Assembly: GCF_002506515.1 (NCBI RefSeq)
Contig: NZ_DAXS01000070.1
Coordinates: 1-8,495, forward strand
DNA from: Caldivirga sp. UBA161
GTDB lineage: Archaea > Thermoproteota > Thermoprotei > Thermoproteales > Thermocladiaceae
Direction of reading: 5' to 3'
Length of the DNA stretch: 8,495 nucleotides
In this document: positions 1 through 5,811 of the stretch, piece after piece
How the letters are laid out: each line of letters begins with the position of its first letter
Numbering within the stretch: position 1 is the first letter of the stretch
Notes under the pieces: generated by a model
What the model saw: the letters and a program-made list of their open reading frames with translations, nothing else
The model's database searches: none
What the model was told of the DNA's origin: nothing
Position numbers and translations under genes: made by a program

Positions 1-1197
1 CCAGGAAGATTCGACAGGGAGATTTGGATTAATCCACCGGACACGAGGGGTAGGTATGAGATACTGCTTGTCCACACTAGGAATATGCCACTTGAGAAGG
101 ATGTTGACTTAAGGAAGCTTGCTGAGATAACCTACGGCTACACTGGAGCCGACATAGCCGCATTAGCCAGGGAGGCTGCAATGAAGGCTTTACGTAGGGC
201 CCTTCAGCAAGGCATAATTAATCCGGATGACCCAAACACCTTCACTGATGAGAACTTAAGCAGGATTAAGGTTACTATGCAGGACTTCATGGATGCCATG
301 CGTGAGATAATACCAAGCGCCCTGAGGGAGATTTACATTGAGGTCCCTAAGGTTCGCTGGAGTGACGTTGGTGGCTTAGAGGAGGCTAAGCAGGAGCTTA
401 GGGAGGCTGTTGAATGGCCCCTTAAGTACCCGAATAGGTTTAAGATAATGGGCATTAGGCCACCTAAGGGTATTTTGTTGTTTGGTCCTCCTGGTACTGG
501 TAAGACTTTGTTGGCTAAGGCTGTTGCTAATGAGAGTGGTGCAAACTTCATAGCTGTACGTGGGCCTGAAATACTGAGTAAGTGGTTTGGTGAGAGTGAG
601 AAGGCTATTAGGGAAATATTCAAGAAGGCGAGAATGGCAGCACCATGCGTAGTATTCTTCGACGAAATAGACGCAATAGCACCAGCAAGAGGCTACACAT
701 TGGATACGTCCGCAATGGATAGGATTGTAGCTCAACTATTAGCTGAAATGGATGGAATAGCTGCCTTGGAGAACGTGGTTGTTATTGGTGCAACGAATAG
801 GCCTGATATACTTGACCCAGCATTACTAAGGCCAGGGAGATTCGACAGAATAATATACGTACCACCACCAGATAGGCCCAGTAGGTTTGAGATACTTAAG
901 GTTCATACTAGGAATGTGCCCTTGGCTAAGGATGTTGACTTATGGAGGTTAGCTGACCTACTTGAGTACTACACTGGCGCTGACATTGAGCTGTTGGTTA
1001 GGGAGGCGGCATTAATGGCCCTTAGGGAGGACCCGAACGCAACGGAGGTTACCATGGAGGACTTCTCTAAGGCAATGAATAAGATTAGGGCTACCTTAAC
1101 GCCAGAGATGATTAAGTTCTATGAGTCATGGTGGGATAGGTTTAAGACGAGTCAAGTTAGGGTTAGGGAGCAGAGGAAGGCTGAAATATTCATTTAA
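1..1197 (+). CDS. cdc48: CDC48/VCP-family AAA ATPase, 3' part (5' end outside window)
   Basis: C-terminal 398 codons of a two-ring AAA unfoldase that pulls apart proteins and complexes in the cytoplasm and may feed the 20S proteasome. The frame is open from base 1, so the gene starts upstream; a full family member is about 730-770 residues. Visible in order: the end of the D1 second region of homology (PGRFDR, bases 1-18), the D1 helical lid (LRKLAEITYGYTGADIAAL), the D1-D2 linker, then a complete D2: 'VRWSDVGGLEEAKQEL', Walker A GPPGTGKT (484-507), pore-region KWFGESEK, Walker B VVFFDEID (649-672), sensor 1 and arginine fingers (GATNRPD...LLRPGRFDR, about 787-849), and the lid YYTGADIE. All D2 catalytic motifs are intact. 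The protein ends in Ile-Phe-Ile, which resembles the HbYX proteasome-docking tail. Third-position codon usage switches abruptly within D2 (see findings). The family call is certain; the exact orthologue name is very likely. Confidence 0.96.
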   Translation, partial: PGRFDREIWINPPDTRGRYEILLVHTRNMPLEKDVDLRKLAEITYGYTGADIAALAREAAMKALRRALQQGIINPDDPNTFTDENLSRIKVTMQDFMDAMREIIPSALREIYIEVPKVRWSDVGGLEEAKQELREAVEWPLKYPNRFKIMGIRPPKGILLFGPPGTGKTLLAKAVANESGANFIAVRGPEILSKWFGESEKAIREIFKKARMAAPCVVFFDEIDAIAPARGYTLDTSAMDRIVAQLLAEMDGIAALENVVVIGATNRPDILDPALLRPGRFDRIIYVPPPDRPSRFEILKVHTRNVPLAKDVDLWRLADLLEYYTGADIELLVREAALMALREDPNATEVTMEDFSKAMNKIRATLTPEMIKFYESWWDRFKTSQVRVREQRKAEIFI

Positions 1198-1208
1198 TCT
1201 GCAAAACC

Positions 1209-1216
1209 TTTAATAA
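1209..1216 (+). promoter_or_regulatory. TATA box (TTTAATAA) for the winged-helix gene
   Basis: TTTAATAA is preceded by an A-rich BRE-like stretch (CAAAACC). Its centre lies 27-28 bases before the ATG at 1240, the usual archaeal distance from TATA to transcription start, so the transcript should be leaderless. There is no Shine-Dalgarno before the ATG. The T-rich run just downstream (1219-1229) could also help end the cdc48 transcript. Confidence 0.6.
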
Positions 1217-1239
1217 GGCTTTATTTTCCACTAGCATGA

Positions 1240-1461
1240 ATGAGTAAGCCATCATTCCCACTCCACTACGTTATATACCAGTACCTTAAAATGAAGAAGG
1301 AGTCATCGATTAAGGACTTAATGCAGGCTTTGAAGGCGTTCGGCTACGATAACGTGGATGAGGGTGAGGTACTTAAGGTGCTTATGAGACTTGAGTTAAA
1401 TGGCCTAGTAGCTGTTAGCACTGATAGGAAGTATAAGTACTACATTAAGCTTAGGCAGTGA
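1240..1461 (+). CDS. Small winged-helix-like protein, 73 aa
   Basis: A short basic protein whose layout fits a single winged helix-turn-helix: helix 1 about residues 8-19 (HYVIYQYLKMKK), helix 2 about 23-33 (IKDLMQALKAF), a likely recognition helix about 40-55 (DEGEVLKVLMRLELNG), then a two-stranded wing (LVAVSTDRKYKYYIKL, 56-71). The fold is inferred from the pattern 'expression of two short helices, a long helix ending LNGLV, then a basic hairpin', common in archaeal DNA-binding regulators. The target is unknown and it could instead be a protein-interaction wHTH. It begins 42 bases after the cdc48 stop but has its own TATA box, so it is probably transcribed separately as well. The ATG at 1240 is chosen because it lies at the predicted transcription start; the ATG at 1236 is out of frame and stops after three codons. 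It converges on amrS with 19 bases between them. Confidence 0.8.
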   Translation: MSKPSFPLHYVIYQYLKMKKESSIKDLMQALKAFGYDNVDEGEVLKVLMRLELNGLVAVSTDRKYKYYIKLRQ

Positions 1462-1480
1462 CTACACTCCATCGGTAAGG

Positions 1481-2599
1481 TTAATGAGGCTTACTGCGCG
1501 CCTCCACGTCCGATTTAGTAACCTTAGTGTACCTTGTGAATAAGTGAATTGGAACAAATGCAAACCTATCCTCCCTCCACGTTGGCCAAACCTTACCATC
1601 AATAGCTATCTTAGCTCCACAGAACTTACACCTATTATCTTCAGTTAAGTTAACCTCAAGTATCTGAAATCCATACCTCCTAATCACCACTTTACCGCAG
1701 TTGGGGCAATAGGTGTTTTCAAGCTTATGCCCTGGAACATTACCTAAGTAAACGTACCTAAACCCCATCCTCTTCGCTAACTCAGCGTGCTTCTCAAGGG
1801 TCTTAACTGGTGTTGGTGGTAGGTTACTGAGCTTATAGTCTGGGTGGAATCTGAGGAAGTGTATTGATACGTCTGGCCCTAGGTAATCCATGATTCTCTT
1901 AAGCATTACCTCAGCATCCTCCAGCCTATCCCCAATCTCTGGGACAACTAAGTCAGTTATCTCAATGTGGATTCCCTTATCCCTCATCTCCTTAATTGAC
2001 TGGAATATTGGTTCAGGGTCAGGAACCATTGAGTACTTCCTCAGGAACTCCTTATTCGCATTACCCTTAATGTCAACTGTAGCGGCGTCAAGGAACTTTG
2101 ATAAGTAATCCACGGCTTCATCAGTTAAGTAACCGTTGGTGACGAATGTATTGAATAATCCCCTCCTCCTAGCTAATAAGCCAACATCGTGTGCAAACTC
2201 AGCGAAGACTGAGGGTTCATTATAAGTGTAAGTTAAGCCATGTGCCCCATAGCTCTCAGCCAGTTCAATGATAAGCTCAGGCGTTACTTCAAACCCCTCC
2301 CATAGGCGTCTTTGACTAATGTCGAAGTTCTGGCAGAATTGACAAGCCCAGGAGCAGCCGTATGTGGACATTGATAAGACGCTTGAGCCTGGGTTAAAGT
2401 GGAAGAGTGGCTTCTTTTCAATTGGGTCAACAGCTATGGCTGATAATTTACCGTAAACAACAAGGAATAATCTGCCGCCGAAGTTAGCCCTAACCCCACA
2501 GAACCCTACCTGGCCATCATTAAGCCTACACCGCCTGGCGCATGCAGTGCACATAACTACTCCTCCACCTAAATCACGCTTTAGTTCAGCCTCCTTCAC
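1481..2599 (-). CDS. amrS: Radical SAM enzyme, AmmeMemoRadiSam type (PflA-like)
   Basis: Cytoplasmic 372-residue radical SAM protein of the group that occurs with AMMECR1 and MEMO homologues; older annotations say 'pyruvate formate-lyase activating enzyme'. The substrate is not known for the family. Residues 82-89 carry the CX3CX2C motif (Cys82, Cys86, Cys89) that holds the 4Fe-4S cluster for cleaving S-adenosylmethionine. An N-terminal Cys cluster (17, 20, 24, 34) and a C-terminal zinc-ribbon-like set (CPNCG at 298-302, CKFCG at 324-328) match the family layout, as do TYTYNEPS (123-130), TNGYL (154-158), DIKG (176-179) and FHPDYKL (251-257). Start: GTG at 2599. The in-frame codon two places upstream is a stop (TAA), so the frame cannot extend, and the TATA box fits a leaderless start here. 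Neither MEMO nor AMMECR1 is adjacent in this window. No defect seen. Confidence 0.92.
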   Translation of the reverse strand: MKEAELKRDLGGGVVMCTACARRCRLNDGQVGFCGVRANFGGRLFLVVYGKLSAIAVDPIEKKPLFHFNPGSSVLSMSTYGCSWACQFCQNFDISQRRLWEGFEVTPELIIELAESYGAHGLTYTYNEPSVFAEFAHDVGLLARRRGLFNTFVTNGYLTDEAVDYLSKFLDAATVDIKGNANKEFLRKYSMVPDPEPIFQSIKEMRDKGIHIEITDLVVPEIGDRLEDAEVMLKRIMDYLGPDVSIHFLRFHPDYKLSNLPPTPVKTLEKHAELAKRMGFRYVYLGNVPGHKLENTYCPNCGKVVIRRYGFQILEVNLTEDNRCKFCGAKIAIDGKVWPTWREDRFAFVPIHLFTRYTKVTKSDVEARSKPH

Positions 2600-2620
2600 G
2601 CATTACTGATTACTGCGGGG

Positions 2621-2630
2621 ATTAATAAAT
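2621..2630 (-). promoter_or_regulatory. TATA box for amrS
   Basis: On the minus strand this reads ATTTATTAAT, containing the archaeal box TTTATTAA (2629-2622), centred about 26-27 bases before the GTG at 2599. This predicts a leaderless amrS mRNA. It shares the 78-base divergent intergenic region with the promoter of the PEBP gene. Confidence 0.6.
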
Positions 2631-2646
2631 CGTTCTAGGGTAAGGT

Positions 2647-2654
2647 ATTAAAAA
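2647..2654 (+). promoter_or_regulatory. TATA-like box for the PEBP gene
   Basis: ATTAAAAA is centred about 27-28 bases before the ATG at 2678. It is a weaker match to the archaeal box than the others in this window. The GGTTAGG just before the ATG is not a clear ribosome site, which fits a leaderless transcript. Confidence 0.45.
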
Positions 2655-2677
2655 GCAGGGTTAGGTTAAAGGTTAGG

Positions 2678-3247
2678 ATGAGGGTTAAGTCCTCCTACAT
2701 ACTGGCTGCAGTAATACTAATAATAGTGGTGCTAGCTGCAATGCTTATTGGTGGTTCCAGCGGTAAGGTTAACTTATATGAACCTAATTTAGGCCTAGGG
2801 GGCTTTAGCATTAGGGTGCCTATATACGGTAATGAATCAACAATACCTAGTTCATACGCCTGCAATGGGGTTAACTTCTCCTCATCACCTCCAATAATCA
2901 TAAGTAATATTCCCCCAAGCACCAAGTCCTTAATGATTATTATGATTGATGTTGATGCCAACATGTTCATACATTGGGCCCTAGTAAACGCACCACCAGT
3001 GCCATTAATACCCCCTAACCTACCTCACTCATTCAACACTAGTTTTGGTGAGCAATTGGTTAATGACTTCGGTAACGTGGGCTTCAATGGCCCCTGCCCG
3101 CCCAGTAGGCATAAGTACATTATAATAGTCTACGCCTTGGACTCAACAATTAATGTTAAGGGTAATAAGTACACTTACGCTCAATTAGTAGGCATGGTTA
3201 GGAATCATGTATTAGCCACTGCCATATGGATTGGTTACTATGGTTAA
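2678..3247 (+). CDS. Membrane-anchored PEBP/RKIP-family protein (YbhB/YbcL type)
   Basis: A 189-residue protein with a basic N-terminus (MRVK), one hydrophobic helix (about residues 7-24) acting as signal anchor or signal peptide, and a phosphatidylethanolamine-binding-protein domain placed outside the cell (about 38-189). Family landmarks: IPSSYACNGVNFSSSPP (56-72), the anion-pocket region DVDANMFIHW (91-100), NDFGNVGFNGPCPP (129-142), then SRHKY (143-147) and VYALD (151-155). The DPDxP motif reads DVDAN, and the usual GxHR reads SRHK, so the ligand pocket is altered though His99 and His145 remain. PEBP proteins bind small anionic ligands, and some archaeal members inhibit serine proteases; which role applies here cannot be told from sequence. 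Start is ATG at 2678, at the position predicted by the TATA-like box. It is divergent from amrS and converges on the MoxR-module operon with a 28-base gap. Confidence 0.9.
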   Translation: MRVKSSYILAAVILIIVVLAAMLIGGSSGKVNLYEPNLGLGGFSIRVPIYGNESTIPSSYACNGVNFSSSPPIIISNIPPSTKSLMIIMIDVDANMFIHWALVNAPPVPLIPPNLPHSFNTSFGEQLVNDFGNVGFNGPCPPSRHKYIIIVYALDSTINVKGNKYTYAQLVGMVRNHVLATAIWIGYYG

Positions 3248-3275
3248 GGATGAGGGGTAGTGCGTTTGTGAATAA

Positions 3276-3782
3276 TCACTGTGGATTACCAGCATGGGTA
3301 AGCCACATTCTTAATAATACGTAGTCAATTATTATTATGCTCACCACCGTTAACATCATTGAGTTTAATAATGATATACCCATGATTTGGCCACTGGTTA
3401 AGGGTATTAAGCTGACCACGTAGTCAATAAGTGGCCTCCAAGCATTCGTAAAGTAGTAGAGGGTGAATAGTGCTACAGATAAGATCATGTTGAGGGCCAT
3501 GATTAATCCACCAGCCTTAGTAAGCCTGGTGATGAGCAGTGAGGCGTAAAGTAACTCTTCAATTAAGCCTAGGCTTAAGGGCAGTAGGCCTTGTGACGGA
3601 AGTAGAACCAGGGGTAATAATGCAGCCAGACTGAATGTAGCGTATTCACAGTACTTGGGCTTAATGAGGAGTAGGAGTGGTAGTAATGCCGCCAATGGAA
3701 TTAGCGGTAAGTAGTCAGTAATTATTATTAGGGCCATACCTATAATAATCATTAAAATTAACGTAAGCCTACAATAATTCAT
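3276..3782 (-). CDS. Polytopic membrane protein, last gene of the MoxR operon
   Basis: A very hydrophobic 168-residue protein with about five to six membrane segments (roughly 6-22, 24-41, 49-64, 66-86, 92-111 and 134-157) and short polar loops. I do not recognise a family. Pro/Leu-rich stretches and the pair Glu75-Glu76 inside a hydrophobic segment are the only distinctive points. It follows the DUF58 gene by a single base (TAA-C-ATG), so it is almost surely co-transcribed and translationally coupled. Its product probably works with the DUF58 protein in the membrane. Start: ATG at 3782 is preferred over a TTG at 3803 because a GGTGG ribosome site lies six bases before it and the TTG would force a 20-base overlap. 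The frame ends in TGA just before the convergent PEBP stop. Confidence 0.78.
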   Translation of the reverse strand: MNYCRLTLILMIIIGMALIIITDYLPLIPLAALLPLLLLIKPKYCEYATFSLAALLPLVLLPSQGLLPLSLGLIEELLYASLLITRLTKAGGLIMALNMILSVALFTLYYFTNAWRPLIDYVVSLIPLTSGQIMGISLLNSMMLTVVSIIIIDYVLLRMWLTHAGNPQ

Positions 3783-3783
3783 G

Positions 3784-4854
3784 TTAAACCACCAGAGCCT
3801 CAATACCCCTCCTCCTTAATTGAACTGCGTAATCAGCCGCCTCACTGGGTATTATTGCCAAATGACCTGCGGCATTAACTATGAAGTAATCCCACCCCTC
3901 CTCATTAGGCTTAAGGTTAGGGTACACGACCCAAGCGGCTTCATCACTTGGCACATTAATTAACCTACTCAGCCTCCTAACCTCATACTCATCCTTAGCC
4001 CATGAGTAGGCCTCAACAAGCAACCCCTCAACAAGGGGTACTTCACCAACACTCACATTAATGCTCTCTGATATACCTGGTCCAATTAAAAGAACCCTAA
4101 TTAACCCATGTTGCCTAGCCAATTCCTCAAGGGCCATAAGCACTCTATCAATAGGCCTAACATCACCTCCAATTAATAATTCAGGTAAGGCAGGTATGGA
4201 TACGGTTAACCTAGCCGCTTCCTCACTGTAGTCCTTAGCTATTAGTGAATTAACTTTAGCTGATGATGGCCAATGAATCCTTGAGGCAGGCTTAGAGTAA
4301 TCATACTCAATAAGTCCCCTATACTCCTCAGCCCCAGTTTCAAGAAGCCTCGATGCCTCGGCCCCAGCCCCCTCCAATGGCCCTGGTAAAACCATTACTG
4401 TTGATTTCAATTGCTGAAACCTAGATAGTGTTAACCCGGTTAAGGAGTCGTATGTGGTTAATAGGAAGCCAAGTAACCTAGCGACACCACTCCACTTGAA
4501 TACTAATTCATCACCCTTAATAACCACATGCCTAGACACAATTGGCTTAACCTCAACCCCAACCGGTGCCTTAACCCTAATACCCTCACCCCTATGTACT
4601 GCATGGGATGGTAATTCAACGTTAAGGCTCCTTAACTCCACTGTGCGTGATACGTACCATGAGAGTACGTAGGATGTGTAGAAGAGTAGGGCTAGGGAGG
4701 CTACCATGGTTAATTGAGGTGAGCCATTAATGAAGCCAACATATGATGCAACAACCATTACCAGTGGTTGAGCCACAGCCCTAACCTGATCAATTACCTG
4801 CCGCCTGGTTAACACCCTTAATACTGCCTTCAGCCTACTTACTACACTTACCAC
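3784..4854 (-). CDS. DUF58-family membrane protein
   Basis: A 356-residue partner of the adjacent MoxR ATPase. It has a basic N-terminal cytoplasmic stretch (KAVLRVLTRRQ), two membrane helices (about 27-44 and 49-68), a short domain (72-160), and the DUF58 signature at about 177-212: EEYRGLIEYDY, then SRIHWPSSAK, then LIAKDYSEE. This corresponds to the family pattern REYxxGDxxRxIHWxxSAR. DUF58 proteins carry a von Willebrand A-like fold after this motif, usually starting with a DxSxS metal site. Here the equivalent position reads TVSIPALPE (217-225), so the metal site appears absent. Family length is usually 300-430 residues. Start: GTG at 4854, supported by a strong GGAGGT eight bases upstream. 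It lies 15 bases after moxR and 1 base before the membrane-protein gene. Its role is inferred: a membrane complex assembled or remodelled by MoxR. Confidence 0.88.
   Translation of the reverse strand: MVSVVSRLKAVLRVLTRRQVIDQVRAVAQPLVMVVASYVGFINGSPQLTMVASLALLFYTSYVLSWYVSRTVELRSLNVELPSHAVHRGEGIRVKAPVGVEVKPIVSRHVVIKGDELVFKWSGVARLLGFLLTTYDSLTGLTLSRFQQLKSTVMVLPGPLEGAGAEASRLLETGAEEYRGLIEYDYSKPASRIHWPSSAKVNSLIAKDYSEEAARLTVSIPALPELLIGGDVRPIDRVLMALEELARQHGLIRVLLIGPGISESINVSVGEVPLVEGLLVEAYSWAKDEYEVRRLSRLINVPSDEAAWVVYPNLKPNEEGWDYFIVNAAGHLAIIPSEAADYAVQLRRRGIEALVV
3789..3793 (-). promoter_or_regulatory. Ribosome binding site (GGTGG) setting the start at 3782
   Basis: GGTGG on the minus strand matches part of the archaeal anti-Shine-Dalgarno complement (GGAGGTGAT). 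It lies six bases before the ATG at 3782, within the last codons of the DUF58 gene. It decides for the ATG over the upstream TTG. Confidence 0.5.
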
Positions 4855-4862
4855 AGTAACTT

Positions 4863-4868
4863 ACCTCC
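4863..4868 (-). promoter_or_regulatory. Ribosome binding site (GGAGGT) for the DUF58 gene
   Basis: A perfect GGAGGT on the minus strand lies directly after the moxR stop codon and eight bases before the GTG at 4854. It fixes that GTG as the start and shows that internal operon genes use Shine-Dalgarno initiation while the first gene does not. Confidence 0.75.
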
Positions 4869-4869
4869 C

Positions 4870-5811
4870 TTATTTCCTTATTAAACTAGCCTCAGGAGTC
4901 TCAACACCCTTTAAAACATCCTCAATAACCTTCTCAGAGTTAACTGATGAGGAGAAGATCCTGTGGGCTAACACATATGGCGCAACCTTAATCACGTCCT
5001 CGGGGACTACGTAATTCCTCTCATGAATCAACGCCCAAGCTCTAGCTAACCTACTAAGCATTTGAATAGCCCTAGTACTGGCTCCAAGCCTAACGCCCTT
5101 ATACTCCCTCGTTGCCCTAACCACGTTAACAATGTAATTAGCCACTGGGCGCGTTAACTTAACTCCATCAACCTGATCAATTAACCTAGTTAATTCATCA
5201 ATTGAAATAACCTGCCTAACTAACTCAACCCTACCCAGATTAGTGTTTATGCTTATTTGAACCTCATCATCGAAGCTTGGGTATGTTAAGTAAATCCTAG
5301 TCATGAACCTGTCTAATTGAGCCTCAGGGAGCGGGTATGTGCCGCTTAATTCCCTTGGGTCCTGGGTTGCAATAACCATGAATGGTTTAGGTAGTTTAAA
5401 GGACCTCCCACCAATGGTGACCTGCCCCTCCTGCATTGCCTCAAGTAAGCCAGCCTGAGTCTTGGGTGGAGCCCTATTAATCTCATCGGCAAGCACTATG
5501 TTTGCGAATATTGGCCCAAGCTTAACCTCGAAGTCATTAATCTTAGGGTTATAAACCACCGTGCCAACAACATCACTTGGAAGAAGGTCTGGGGTGAATT
5601 GAATCCTACTGAAGCTTAAGCTAAGCGTCTTAGCGAATGCCTTAGCCAACGTTGTTTTACCAACCCCAGGTACACCCTCAAGTAGAACATGGCCGCCTGC
5701 CAGTAGTGTGGCGAACATCACCGTAGCCTCCTCCTCATAACCAATAATAACCTTAGATAACTCAGACAGCATCCTACTGAGCACAGTGCCTACTGCTTGG
5801 GCATCACTCAC
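4870..5811 (-). CDS. MoxR-family AAA+ ATPase
   Basis: A cytoplasmic MoxR AAA+ ATPase of 313 residues, the normal length. Family members act as chaperones that mature or remodel partner complexes, typically the product of a neighbouring DUF58 or VWA gene. Numbered from GTG 5811: Walker A GVPGVGKT (46-53), DLLPSDVVG (75-83), Walker B VLADE (106-110) followed by INRAPPKTQAGLLEAMQE, sensor 1 region VIATQDP (146-152), GTYPLPEAQLDRF with the arginine finger (157-169), and sensor 2 GASTR (243-247). All are present, but the usual ATQNP reads ATQDP and the next acidic stretch is altered (RELSG). Start: a GTG at 5820 is also in frame (three more residues), but AGGGGTG lies six bases before the GTG at 5811, which I prefer. 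It overlaps the stop of the upstream transglutaminase-like gene by 8 bases, so translation is coupled. Confidence 0.94.
   Translation of the reverse strand: MSDAQAVGTVLSRMLSELSKVIIGYEEEATVMFATLLAGGHVLLEGVPGVGKTTLAKAFAKTLSLSFSRIQFTPDLLPSDVVGTVVYNPKINDFEVKLGPIFANIVLADEINRAPPKTQAGLLEAMQEGQVTIGGRSFKLPKPFMVIATQDPRELSGTYPLPEAQLDRFMTRIYLTYPSFDDEVQISINTNLGRVELVRQVISIDELTRLIDQVDGVKLTRPVANYIVNVVRATREYKGVRLGASTRAIQMLSRLARAWALIHERNYVVPEDVIKVAPYVLAHRIFSSSVNSEKVIEDVLKGVETPEASLIRK

Noticed and set aside
1..15. Repeat between bases 1-15 and 832-846
   Set aside because: This is the homologous PGRFD motif of D1 and D2 in one protein, not a mobile or regulatory repeat. It is used only as support for the codon-block observation.
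333..735. Two open frames on the minus strand opposite the cdc48 D2 domain
   Set aside because: They lie entirely opposite a gene with intact conserved motifs, have no family features, no promoter or ribosome site, and atypical composition. They are antisense shadows.
1890..2108. Plus-strand open frame opposite amrS
   Set aside because: Antisense to conserved radical SAM sequence, Ser/Ile-rich low-information translation, and no TATA box or ribosome site at its start.
2658..2688. Telomere-like GGGTTAGG repeats before the PEBP start
   Set aside because: GGTTA-type strings are common throughout this window because of its codon and base bias; there is no regular array.
2695..2970. Minus-strand open frame opposite the PEBP gene
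   Set aside because: Hydrophobic only because it mirrors the signal-anchor codons; the plus-strand PEBP motifs explain the region.
3248..3275. Search for terminators or small RNAs in the convergent gaps at 1462-1480 and 3248-3275
   Set aside because: Neither gap has a T-run, a stable hairpin or C/D-box motifs; they are simply short spacers between convergent genes.
4454..4672. Plus-strand open frame opposite the DUF58 gene
   Set aside because: Mirror of the operon gene with no recognisable domain and no initiation signals.
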